This document shows positions 46,611 to 59,700 of a stretch of DNA of 64,000 nucleotides, one piece after another (positions within the stretch are counted from its first letter, which is position 1; each line of letters starts with the position of its first letter). Source of the DNA: Ctenosaura bakeri (Eukaryota; Chordata; Lepidosauria; Squamata; Iguanidae). Both the position numbers and the translations under genes were made by a program. Below the pieces are notes generated by a model, which saw nothing but the letters and a program-made list of their open reading frames with translations, made no database searches and had not been told where the DNA came from. The DNA is taken from the NCBI GenBank assembly GCA_948474755.1, contig CAOLHI010000747.1, positions 124,001 to 188,000 of the forward strand, in the 5' to 3' direction.

Positions 46611-47268
46611 CCATTTTGTCACACTGAATGGTAGTGAATAAACTTTATTCAACTGTATATGTAGTTACAGAGATTTAAAACTGATGCCACTTCTCTTCTC
46701 CAGGATATGTCTCTGTTAATACAGAGTCAAGCATAAAAGGCAAGACCTGTAATTTCAAATACAAAGTGTTGCCTCCAAGTGACCAACACCCTCTCTAGTA
46801 TATTAACTTTGGACCTCAGTGTTTTCATTGGGTGTTGCATATGTTCTAAGTAATTATTAGAATGATAGAGATTATGGAATGCTAGTTGTGTACATTCACG
46901 CCCTTCAAAGGTAGTAGTTTTCCTTGAGCATTTCTTCATTTCCTGTTTCTACTACATAAACTGGCTTAGAAGGACAGAATATTTGAGACAGATTTCATTC
47001 TGTCTTCATGATATCCTTCTGACACAACCCATTTTTATGTTAAAATATCCATATTATGCTGTCTAGAAGAAGTAAACATTGATTATTTATTTATTTACTT
47101 ACTTACTTATTTGCTAGGTGTAGAGTTAGTTCTTTGCTTGAGACATGCATCTTAGTAAGCTTTCTTAGTGTCAGTTTGACCCTAAATCTCATATGCCCAT
47201 ACTCAGCATTACCCTTTCCATGTTACCCTCCCAATTTTGAAAACTTCTATCTTTTTCTAATTCCACAG

Positions 47269-47782
47269 GGAGGGAGTGAATGGCCGATATGATGGGAGAT
47301 GCTGCAAAACCATGCTTTGCCAGACGTAATAAAGAACGGGGAACTTTAAATGAGGAAGATTTCCAGAAGTGTACTGTGCGTCATGATTACCCGTTAGCAG
47401 ATGATTATGGAAATGGATACAGCAAAAAGACAGACATGGGACATGAAAAAAAAGGGTGCCCTGGGTCACTATGGTACAAGTCCCAGAAAGGGAGCACATG
47501 GCGCTTTGGGTAGTCAAATTTCTTCTAAAAACATTGTTTACAGTCAAGGGGCAAGGATAATTGATGCCTCAAAAGACCAAATTAAAAAGTGGGTATCTGA
47601 CAACCATTATGTTAATTCAGACAGTTGGAGAGAATACAAATCTACACCACGGATTCCTATGGTTATCAGGCCACAGAAGGATTCTTCTAATGAATGTGAG
47701 AGCCTAGGAGGCAGAAATGGAAGACGGCAGCTACAGAGAGACCCAACAAATGAAGATATGTCAGATAGGAAAGGAAATTTAG
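47269..47782 (+). CDS. TUT7: TUT7 first coding exon, with an apparent 1-base frameshift
   Basis: The acceptor is a pyrimidine tract ending CACAG at 47,268 and the donor is GTAATA at 47,783, leaving phase 1. The first in-frame ATG is at 47,280 (MADMMGDAAKP). The ATG at 47,292 has a better Kozak context (A at -3, G at +4) and aligns with the human start MGDTAKP, so I prefer 47,292, though 47,280 cannot be excluded. The frame from 47,280 runs to a stop at 47,513. The TUT7-like sequence continues one base over, as KKKGALGHYGTSPRKG then IVYSQGARII, WVSDNHY and NSDSWREYK. The switch lies in eight consecutive A at 47,446-47,453, where one A fewer would keep a single frame. This is either an assembly or sequencing homopolymer error or a real disrupting allele. 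Confidence 0.9.
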
Positions 47783-50700
47783 GTAATAGAATCTTAATTC
47801 TTACCAGTTACATTAGCTCATATTTTGTCAGGTTCATGTCTTTTAGATTTTTATACCTAGTGTAGGAAAAGTTTGATCGGAGGGCTGCATGCAACCCATC
47901 CCCATTTTTACAGGTGCCCAAGCTCACGGACCCCTAAATAAAAGTAGGTGAAGCTCTCAGTCCTTGAAAACATTGACTGTAGGAAAGATGACATTTGAAC
48001 TCTTCTAAACACTCATTTTGTAACTCAAAATTGGCTGAAAACTGTAAGGTATAAACTCATTGTGGACATTTTGTCTCAGGCTGATTTTCAACTGACAATC
48101 AGGAGGTGTGGCCAGGCACTCACATGGAAACTGGCCTCTGCTGTAGTTGCGCACAGCTGCCACAGCCCTAAGGGTGTTCTCAGGCGTCCTTTATCCTGGG
48201 AAGATATTAGACTGCCGTGTTTCAGCCAGTATATGTGTTAGTTTATGAGACAATGTATGGTATTCTTAAAACTATTGGAGAAAGTTTAGGTTGGTTGAAA
48301 GCATCCCAGTCCTCCCTCTGTTTTTAGGTTTTCTGACAGAAGTGGCATTTTCTTTGCATTAGTTATGCCAATATGCTGTATGAGGCCACTGGGTGAAAAA
48401 TGCTTCTGTTTCTCTCCCTACCAGCTATTGGAAAAAGATTCTGATTCATAAGCAACAAGCCTAGTGTTTAAAAACCACAGACTAGAAAGACCTTATCCTC
48501 ACACAGCACTATACAAAAATATAGGTGCCAACATCAGAGCTGTGTGGACAAAGTCTGATAAGAAATTCTGTTGCGTATGTCTTTTTGTTGCTGTTGTGTG
48601 ACTTCAAGTTATTTCTGACTTATGGAAACCTTACCATGGGATTTTCTGGGCCTGAGAGTATGTGATATGCCCAAGGTTATCCAGTGGGATTCCATGGCTA
48701 AGCAGGGAATCACACCCTGGTCTCCATGGGCACAATCCAGTGCTCAGACCACTACACCACACTGGCTCTCTGCATGTGTCCTACAGAACTAGAAATAGGC
48801 AGGAGGGAGATACTAATGTTCTTGCACAGCTCTCCCATCATTTCAGTAAGGGGGGAGTATTTTGGTGGATTGTGTTCTAAGTATCTTAAATACTTTGAAG
48901 ACCTTTGATTTCATCAGTGTGTCTAGTTCTTCCAATGTAGCAGCTGTTCATCCCTAGTTGCTATGGCCTCTTCATCATCTGGTGGCCATGCTTTAGGTGA
49001 TGAACTTCTTTATACTAAGCTAAGTTTATCCTTAGAAGACAGACACACTATCCATTTGGTGGGCCGTATTCAAAGCCTTGTTATCTGGTAGAACCTGTTA
49101 GGTATTACTCTTCGTAGGCATTGCCCTCAGGAACCCAGGATCATTGTCATGCCACAGTGAGTTGGCAAAATAAGATTTTGTGGGGTGTTGTCCTAAATAC
49201 CTTGAGTAAATTGACATCTGACTTTTTTTATAGTTCTGTCTGCAACGGTCCTTCTAACTAGCTCAAACATACCGTTGTACTAGGAACACTGTGGAGCACA
49301 GACTTCTTTGAAGCAGAAGCTTGGTTTCTCACGTTTCTTTAGCTTGGTTTTATAGGTTAAATTAATGTAGCATAATATTGTTACATAATGCTATTTTCAG
49401 TTGGAGGTGAAAATGTTAAGGCATACAGCCTTAAAGGTAATAATTTGAATTTGTTAAGGCAATTCAAATGAGCAGCACTAAACATAACACAATATAGATG
49501 TTTAGTGAGTGAATTACAAGGAAAATTGGGACTATTTCATCATATTAAAACAAAATCCCAGGGCCATAACTAAGTACTTGGATCACTTTATTGCTTCTGT
49601 TGACTTGTCAGTTATCTTAATGTAGCAGTGTCATTATCAGTTCTTCCACAATAGTAATTTGCAACTTTTTGAAAAGGTTCCAAGCAAGTGTGTTTAGGAA
49701 AGTAAAAGGTGATAGTTACAGCCCTTTGCACATTTACTATAGCTAAGTCCTGTAAGTCCCATTAGGTAGACTGAGATATTTATTTATTATGTTTGTATGC
49801 CAGCTTTCTCCCAGTATGGGACCCAAGGCAGCTTCCCACAACAAATTAAAACATCAAAAGATTTAGGAACAAATAAAAACATATAAAATCTTTTAAAAAA
49901 ACTAAATCAATATTCAGTTAAAAGGATTGTGTAGCATATTTATTTATCTTGTGTGTGTGTGCATGCGTGTACACACTATACTTTCCTTGTTTAGGAAAGT
50001 ACTGTTGAGTCCAGAATTTTTGCATCCCAACTTTAGATTCATTCATAAATGCCTGTACTTCATCACTCAGGGTTTTCTGAGTTTTGTTTTACTAAACTGG
50101 GGAAATGCAATGAGCTTGTAATTGTTAATTTATGAAGTGTACTTTTTTCTAATATCTGTTAAAAAGAAATGAAGAAGTATAGGAAACCAAGGAGATCAAG
50201 AAGGATGAGAAAAGAAGAAAATGATCAAGATGATGAAATGGATGGGCCTGTTATAGATGAGTCTCTGCTGACAGCAAAAGAATTACTAGGATTGCAGCAA
50301 GCTGAAGAACGACTTAAACGAGACTACATTTACAGATTGAGGAAGGTACTTATTTGTGCAGTAGATATTATTTTGATTTTCTAGTTAAATATGTGAACTG
50401 AGACTAAAAACATCTGCTAGGAATATCCTAGTAAGGGAGAAGAGCAAGGAAAGATGAAGAAGCATTTGGGAAAGCATAACAGAATGTTTTGGGTTCAGAA
50501 TGTTATTTTTACATATTGGAAAATTGTTCTAAAGAAGATCGTACTTTTGTTATAACCAGCAATAATAGTTCTGGATAATTATCTGCAAACAATTGCTTTG
50601 TTGAAAGTTGTTTGGTTGTGGCAGACAAAGGAGATGTGGCAAGTTAAAATTTGAAATTTTTAACATAAATCAAATGGCTAACAAATAGAAAAACTAATGA

Positions 50701-53700
50701 GCTATGCTTAACATACTTAACTGACACACTGTGACAAACTATGACAAACAAACTATGACAAACTATGCTTAACATACCTAACTAACACACTTAACTGAGT
50801 GCTATGCTAAGTTAGTTAGCATAATTCTTGTGGATATTGATGTGTGACATAATTGAATACATCATTTACTATCCAATCTCTCATTTTCCTATGTTATCTC
50901 TCATTTTCCTATGTTATCCATTCCTAACATGGTACCCACTACATATATTGGGGGATATCAGGTTGAGGAATGTTGTTCTGTGTGATGAGAAGAACTAATA
51001 GGGTAAAGGACTGTTGAGCCAAGGCTGCTTTATTTGTGGTGGCAGTGTACTGAGCCAGCAGTTCAAGTTAGTGAGATAGCACCAAGTGCAGCTGTATTAG
51101 TATAACTCTGCTAATCAAAAGACCCCACATACGTGTCTAAAGAATTCTGGCTTGTGAACAAATATGCTGGTAAGTCAGTCTGTTGCAACTTGGAGCAGCC
51201 AAACAAATCACGTACCATCTATCAGTGGTTTGTTTATTGTGATGTCTGAACCCAGCAGGACTCAGTATTTGACTTATTTCTTCCCTGAGAAGCCAGAGAA
51301 ATAATCTTAGAATAAAGCATGGTTATTTATTAAGGAAGTGACAAACCAGTTTGCTGAATCCTGCTGAGTTTGGAGATCATGATAAACCAATGCAGTCCTC
51401 CTGTTTGCAGCAGGAGTTATCAACTTTGCTGCCTATCAGCAGTGGATTTGGGTTCCCCCAGAATTCTGGGTTATTGTACTATATGAACATAATCACTGCA
51501 TAGTTCAGAGTTAGCCAGATACAGTAACCCATGGTCAAGTGAAGAATTCTTAAGTAAATACAATATAAGTTCAGAAGACTTGGAACCAGCAATTGAATGT
51601 TGAATGTATGGTCATTCCATAACAACTGTATTTCTTTTAATTGAGGCTGAGGAAACTGTGGCTCTTGAGATGACCAGAAATTATTACTCTCATCATTTCT
51701 CACTGTAGGTGAGCCTGGCTGGGATGATGGGTATCAGAGTCAAAAATCATGTCAAGCAGCATGTTCAGTTTTCATCGGAGTGTTTTTTGTTTTTGTTTCC
51801 TTTTCAGAGAAGATGGTTTTTATTTTTTGTTAAACTGTCAGAATTATGCATCTCTAGAGGATCATTCAAGTGTGCAGAAACTTCTTCCAGATTTGGAGGT
51901 GGCCTTTTTTAACCAAAGTAATAGGCACATGACCGCTTAGGTTCATTTTTAGTATATAAGAGTGACCTGCATCAAAATTTTACACTATGTCTAAGTGTCC
52001 TAGTAGTGCACTTGTATGGGATTCCAAACCAACTATGCTTCCCTCTGGGATATCAGTTTACCCTCCCCTTTGGTTTTCTGTTTTCCTTTTCAAGGCTGTT
52101 ACATGGTTACTGGTTACATGGCTACTGATATCCCATGAGATATTCAGCCTTCAAGCTATTTGGTGGCGGGCAGAGGGGAACAGGGATAAATTGCCTCATT
52201 TTTATGGTTGTTAAAGATCATTTTTGATAATTCTACAAAATGTAGGTTTCTCTGAGTATGCTGTTATCTTCCTCTTGTTTCTGAGTGCCACTTTGTTGGG
52301 TCCATTTCTGATGGCAAAAGAGTACTGAATTTCTATTAGAGATAATATGAGATAATACTGCATATGCTCCCCAATTCCATCCCCAATGTCTTCCAAGGAT
52401 GTTGCACTGTAACATGTACCACTCCCATAGCCTTGCTGGCTGAGGATGAGGGAAGCTGTGGTCTAACATATCTGGAAGAAACCAGGTTGAAGAAGGTTGC
52501 TTTGTGTAGATCAGCTGGAAATATGATTCTAACCAGTTTTGGAAGTTAAATTATCTTATTATTTGGTTTTCTGTAATATTGGTCTATCAGTTCAAAATGT
52601 TTTTTAAGTGATACTAGATAACTTGGTAAGTAAATGAGTTGTCAAGGAGTCCAGGTGACTCTTTTGCAAAAATACTGTGAAACAATAATATTAATATATG
52701 TATTGCCTTCTCCTTAGCGACCACGAAGCTACCCAACAGCCAAATATACTTGCAAATTGTGTGATGCTTTGATTGAGTCAGTAGCATTTGCTCATAAGCA
52801 TATAAAAGAAAAAAGACACAAGAAAAATATAAAGGTGAGTGAATGGCAAGTCAAAGCTTAATCTTCTTGAGATACAGCTTAATAAAAAAAACCCTCAAAA
52901 TATGTGCCATAGCATAGTAGCTGATCAGCAACAGTTTCCACAATAGTATACCCCTTCAATATTTCCCACTCTACCTTTCTGTGGTCCAGACCACAGTGTT
53001 GCTTTCTGAGAATCAGAATTGAGTAGCTAGATGATCTAACTTCTCCACCTTCTCTTTAACTCTTTGACCTTACACTAGTCAAAACTTAATGTTTTTACTG
53101 TTACCCAAAGGCCTGTGGACAAAATTACTGTCAGTCTTGTTACTGAGATCGTAGTATGCCCTATAAAAGAGAGAGGGCAGTAGTCTAGTCTAGGGAGTGG
53201 ATTAAACACCTGCCAACTCAGTAGCCCTAATGCCTTCAAGAAAATACAGTGCAGCAAAGGTGAAAGTTATTTAAGGGATTAGGATACCTTCATACAGCTG
53301 TGAATGCTTATGCATGAAGGAGTAGAGTTCAAGAGCAAGAGCATATTGAAGTATATGAGCAGAAAGAGAAAAAGGAACAAAGTTGTGAAAGACCTTGAAG
53401 AAAGAAATAGATCCTTTGAGTTTCTACTGGATTTAGGAGTAGGTAGGAAGTCAGTGTAGGGATTTCAAAATCCTTTTTGAATGAAGCCCTACCCATCTTT
53501 CATGGTATTGTCTTTGAAGGCCTACTTCTCATTGTAGAAGTTTGGCCTACGTATTTCATGGTTTTCATGTACACTTGTTTCCTTTCTGCCCTATATTGAA
53601 TTTTGAATTTTCTTCTGAGGTAAAAAAATTAATATTGGGACTTGAATAATGTGCCATGCATATTGTTATCAAAGTATTATTAACAGTAATAATAATAAAT

Positions 53701-56700
53701 GATATGTAATATTACTCTTACTTTTTCTTGCATAGAAGCAAGATGTTCTGTGATTAAATATTAATTTCTGTACATTAGTGATATTCTAGCTCATAGGGCC
53801 AGAATGTGACTCCACAAGGCCATTTTCTGTGCACCCCAGTACAAATGCTTTTCCTCCAAATGATACAGTTCTCAAAGCCTCTAGGGATTTTGATGTGGCA
53901 GTTGTGTTATGTTTCTGTCCTCTCCAAGGAAAGTCACTTCCATTTGGCCCCTTCAGGTCTTGAAACAGCCTAGAAGGAAGGAATCAGCAGAATTGTTTGT
54001 CACATCCCTTAGGGTAGAAGTGGGCAACTGTTGAAGATTAGGGAGCTGCATTAGCCTTCCAGGAGACCTTGAAGGGTGACACACACCACTGCACATGCTT
54101 CTGAAAAAGAATAATTTTTCCACAGTGGCATGTTTTAGGGCCTTCCTAAGCATTTTGGAGGCAAAAAAAAAAAATTTTTAAAAAACATTTTGCAAATATT
54201 TTTGCAAACATTTGGGTGTGCAAAGGAGATTCCAGATAAGATGGAAATACGCTGCACACCTGATAGAGATCATTTTTGGGCACCTCTGACAGTTGCCCAC
54301 TTTTTTTTACATTAGCGGTAGGACATTTTACATTGTTTTCTAAAAAAGAACATTTTCTTGTGTTTTTCCTTCTTGTATAGTATGAAGACATAAGGATGTT
54401 TTATGTTTTTTTAAAAAAGCTGTATATCAGAATGTCTTTCCATGGATTGTTAAAATATCTCTAAGAAAATATATTAGATTTCCTTACCTGTTTACTTCCA
54501 AAGGAAAAACAAGAACAACAGCTTCTGACTGCGCTACCTCCTCCAACACCTTTACAAATTGAAGCTATTGGGATTGCCATTGAGAAAGTTGTACAAGAGT
54601 TTGGGTTAAACAGTGAAGATTTAGAACAAAGGCTTGGAATTAAAGCTACCATGGAAAATGTATTGCATAAGAAATTGCCAGGTAATGATTAGTTGAGAGG
54701 GCTTTCTATGAAGTCTTATTTAAATAGTCTTTAACTAATAACTAATAATCTTTCAGTTATTATTCAGTTATGTTTTCACTATTTCTCAGTTACAAAGTAC
54801 AGTAGGACCCCTGTCTCCACAGGGGATTGGTTCCAGGGGCCCTCGTGGATACTGAAATCTGCAGATAGTAGGGAACGTCCTGTCCCACCGCTGGGTTGGG
54901 CAATGGGAGTTGGCGAAGAGTGTGATCCCGCGATCCTTGCTCTTTCCCCACTGGCTGCCACTGGGATTGGGGCTGGGGCGGTTGGCGGGAGTTGGCAAGG
55001 AGCACAATTCTGCACTCCCCACTCTTTTCCTGCCACTGGGATTGGGGTCGGAGCGGGTGATGAGAGTTGGCAAGAGGCGCGATTCTGCACTCCCCGCTCT
55101 TTTCCTGCAGCCCGCCGCCGGGATCTGGCCCAGGATGGGTTGTGGGCGTTGGTTCCGGGCCCCAGGCCCAGTTATCTGTGATCGGCCCAATGGTGGCCAA
55201 CCACAGATAATGAATCTGCGGGTGGGGGAGTCCTACTGTATGGCCTTGAAACAGCAAAGTAGATGAACTGCTAAAGGAAGAGGCCAGCATAATAGCTGAG
55301 AATAAGTAGAATTTAAGGATCACTAAGTCATGATTCACTTTTTATGGCCCTCATAATATTTAGGGAAGACAGAGTAACCATCAGGGGATCTTGAGAATAG
55401 GGTCTATTCTAATTCCTAGTGCTGGCCTAGACTCCAGTAGTACGGAGAACACAGGATTCTTCTCCCCTTTCCCTTTCTGCAATTTGAATTAAAATCCCCC
55501 CTCCCTTTCCTCTCTGCACGTATTGCATCTGCGACTTCTCGTCCAGCAGAGCTGTTCAGGGTGGTAAGGGATCTGACTCACCTACCCACTCCCCTGAACT
55601 CGCTGTTAGAACCTAGTGTAGCTTGCTGTGATGCTTTGAATAATCATTTCGCAGATAAAATCTCTCAGATAAGAGCTGACTTGGATGCCGGTGTTATAGC
55701 AGAGGTTACAAATGGAATGTCCGGCGACTCCGTGAACAGGATTATACTGGATCAGTTTCAGTCAGTGAGTACTGAGGATGTAGACAAGCTCCTTGGAAAT
55801 ATAAGAAAGGCAACTTGCCCTCTTGATCCCTGCCTTTCATGGCTGGTTGTCCAGTGTGGAGTTGCAATTAAGACCCATTTAAGATACATTATTAATGCAT
55901 CCCTCAGGGAGGGCAAATTTCCAGCTTGTTTAAAAGAAGCGATTATACGGCCGCTTCTAAAAAAGCCCTCCCTGGATCCCCTGGATATGAATAATTATAG
56001 ACCAGTCTCCCATTTCCCATTTTTAAGCAAGGTGATCGAGAGGGCTGTTGGTCTTCAGCTCCGAGCTGTCTTGGATGAAACAGCTTATCTAGATCCATTT
56101 CAAACTGGCTTCAGGGCAGGATATGGAGTGGAGACTGCCATGGTCGCCTTAGTGGATGACCTTCGCCTAGGTATCGACGGGAAGTGTGACCCTGCTAGTA
56201 CTCTTGGACCTCTCAGTGGCTTTCGATACCATAGACCATGGTATCCTTCTGGAACGCCTGAGAGGGCTGGGGATCGAGGATACTGCACTTAAGTAGTTCC
56301 GGTCCTATCTCTCAGGTAGATATCAGATGGTGATGCTTGGGGACAGCTGCTCCTTGAAAAAGGAGCTTAAATCTGGCATCCCTCAGGGCGCTGTCCTGTC
56401 CCCAATGCCATTTAACATCTACATGAAACCGCTGGGAGAGATCATCAGGCGGCATGGAGCAAGGTGCTATCAGTATGCTGATGACACCCAGATATATCTC
56501 TCCATGCCTCGGATAATAGCATCAACTAAGGGTGGCATCTCGCCTCTGAACGAATGTCTTGAAGCAGTAATGGACTGAATGAGGAAAAACAGACTGAAGC
56601 TGAATCCAGATAAGACGAAGGTACTTGCTGTTAAGGGCCCTAGCCCAGGTATGGGGGTTTGTCAACCAGTTCTAGATGGGGTCACACTTCCCCTGAAGGA

Positions 56701-59700
56701 CTGTGTCCGCAGCTTGGGGGTGCTCCTGGACTCGCCACTTCAGATGACAGCTCAAATAGATGCGGCGGCCAGAAGTGCCTGCTATCAGCTTCGGCTGATA
56801 CGCCAGCTGCGCCCCTTCCTGGAGCTGGAACATCTAAAAACAGTGGTGCATGTGCTGGTAACTTCACGGCTTGACTTCTGCAACACGCTCTACATAGGGC
56901 TACCCATGTGCTTAGTCCGGAAACTTCAATTAGTTCAGAATATGGCAGCCAGGTTGGTCACCGGTAGACCTAAAACTGACCACATAACACCAATTCTGAA
57001 GCCTTTACATTGGCTGCCTATTGTTTCTGGGCACAGTACAAGGTGTTGGTTATTACCTTTAAAGCCCTTTATGGCTTGGGGCCAGCCTACCTGCGGGATC
57101 GCCTTCTCCCATATAATCTGCCCTGCACATTAAGGTCCTCTGGGAAGAACTTATTGCAGCCAGTCAGAACTAGGTTGGCTGCGGTTACCCAGAGGACCTT
57201 TTCTTCTATCGCTCCCAAGCTATGGAATGGCCTGCCGGCGGAGACCCGGCATATTACCAGTCTTGGCTGCTTTAAAAAAGCAGTCAAGACTGATCTCTTC
57301 CGACGGGCTTTCCAAGACTAGTACTTCCACCGCCTCCCACCAATTGTCCTGCTGTTCTTTTAATAGTTAATTAATTGTTAATTGTTATGTGTTTTAGGGG
57401 GTTGGTGTTAGCTGGGTTGCTGGGTGGGGAGGATTGGGTATGTTTTTAATGTATTTTAATGTATAATGTATTTCATGTTGTTTGCCGCCTCGATCCATGT
57501 GGAGAGGCGGGATACAAATAAATTTTATTATTATTATTATTGTTGTTGTTAGTATTATTATTGTTATTATTTTTACTATAGATTGTTCTCTAAGACTGTA
57601 TGGCTCTTCCTGTAGCAGATTTGGTTTTAAAAACTCAGATGTCAATCTCGATATTCAGTTTCCTGCCAGTGTAAGTATGATCTTTTTCTCTAAGATATAT
57701 TGAATATAGTAGGTTCTGCCTAGGTTTTCCCCTCAGCTCCTATGTTTAGATGGTCTATACTAGCCTTAATGGCACTATTAAAAACCTGCATCTATGACAG
57801 CAGCTTTAGGAAAGCTATCAATTTGAGAAATTTGCAAACGCAAAGATTATTTAGTGTACTCTGCTTACATAACAAAAGTGTGCACAAAAATCCTCTTAAG
57901 TTACTACTTTTGTGAACTAACATTTTAATGAGATTTCTCCTTTTAATATGACAGTTAGAAGAAAAACTTATATTTAAAAAACCTTATCTAAAATGTACCT
58001 TGTCTAAAATGTTAATTAAATGAGATTAACATTCATGCACTGTGATTTTAAAAAGAGAAACAATTATGCATAGAGTCAGATTTGGGAAATTTCTTGATCC
58101 CAATGAAAATTTCAATATACTGAGGGTAACAGTGAGGATTACTGTTATGATTAAGGCCAGGGTATTTAATAAAATGTACATTTTTAAAATATTCTGACTC
58201 CAGTGAGAATTTCACTGTCCTAAATGAGGCCAATTTACTGACAGTAGGAATACATTATGGCTACTATATGACATGATAGGTCACCAAAAAATGGCATGGG
58301 ACATTTTTGTGCCAAAATATTATATTGGCTGGGATTTAAAAAAACACAGTGAAAAGGGAAATAATGTTGATCACTTTGTTTTTTGTTTGTCCATAGCAAG
58401 TATTTGAAGTTTAAAGGAATTGTTTACAATTGTCTGTGTCACTGTGCTGCAGAATGCCTTTGTTGTCAGTTGGTTCTGTGTAAATTCTGTAAGAAAACAT
58501 GAAGGAATAAAATGCCCCTTTCTAATATGTGCGGCTAAATAGGCAAGTGAATAACATTAAGTTTTATACTTTTATAGAATGCGGAATACTTAGTTAAGAA
58601 GTTTAAAAATTCTATAGCTTTTGTTTTGCTGTCTTTCATAGATGTCCCAGCCAGATGTTCTCTTACTTGTACAAGAGAGCTTGAAGAATAGTGGTAAGGC
58701 ATATTTATTCATATTTATACTTAATCACTTTTTCGTTCGCAAGATAAGAATGGAAAAACATTGCAGAAAGTCCAGGCAGGGGTGGCTAATGGGCCAGAAG
58801 GAATGCAGGGTTTCCTTCTATGATAGGAAAGGCTCCATTGAGTAATGGAAACAACTTGGTCCAATGAAGGCTCCCTGTTTATTTGAAGGAAGTAGGATAA
58901 TGATTTCCACCAGTCCTTCCTTCCTCTTGTAGCCTCTAGCACAACCTCATGTACTGTTTTGGGAAATTTCCCTACTCTCAGAAGCAGATTTTTTAGGGGC
59001 ACAGGAGATTTCGGAGACAGAGGAAGGCTGGCAAAAAAAAAATCATTTCCTCCCTTCTATTAGTGGAGGGACATCTTGTTGAAAGTGTTCTGTTTTCCAG
59101 AACTCTGTCTCCATACCCATATAATGATTGGTGCAATTGCAAATTTGGAAACATTACAACTAAAAGAAGGGAGGATTACTGTTATAATGGAAGGAATGAC
59201 TAAACAGAGGTGCTAGGTTTGAATGATGCTGCTAGGGCAGTGATGGCTAATATGTAATTCAGTCAAGCTATGATCTGTTGGGGCTTTGGATTAGTAGTCT
59301 TGAAAAAGAAAATACAGTCCGCTCTCCACATTCGTGGGTTTGACCTTTGTAAATTTGATTATTTGCAAGGTGCCTGCTTGTTCCCCCACATTCTCTCCCT
59401 CCCATTCCCTGGCTTTTTGCCCAGGTGTGCTGCCTTCCTTCTTTGCACCCTGGCAAAAGGCAAATGAATGGAAAGGTGTAAGGTTTGTGCACTCAAATCT
59501 TTCCCCCTCTATTTGTTTGCCTTTCATGCGGGTGTGCAGAAAGAAGGCAGGGCTCGTGGGGGACAGGCAGGAGAATAGAGGAGGGAGGAGCACATTTGCC
59601 TTCTCCATGTGCAGAGCTGCCTCCTCCCATTTTGTCTGGGTATGGAAAATCACACCCACAAGGGGATGGGAGAGGGGAGCCTTGGAAAGGAATGGGAAGA

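Noticed and set aside
47401..47865. Separate gene starting MIMEMDTAKRQTW
   Set aside because: Only the part after the eight-A run is TUT7-like; the start is out-of-frame readthrough of the same exon and the end runs past the donor into the intron.
54786..55338. Proline-rich frames of 103-182 residues on the minus strand and Gly-rich frames on the plus strand
   Set aside because: They fall inside a Tigger-like MITE with a GC-rich minisatellite; the repeated peptide blocks only reflect the DNA repeat.
55561..57321. Reverse-transcriptase-like frames as a host gene
   Set aside because: They are successive broken pieces of an L2 LINE with frameshifts, stops and a typical 3' UTR tail.
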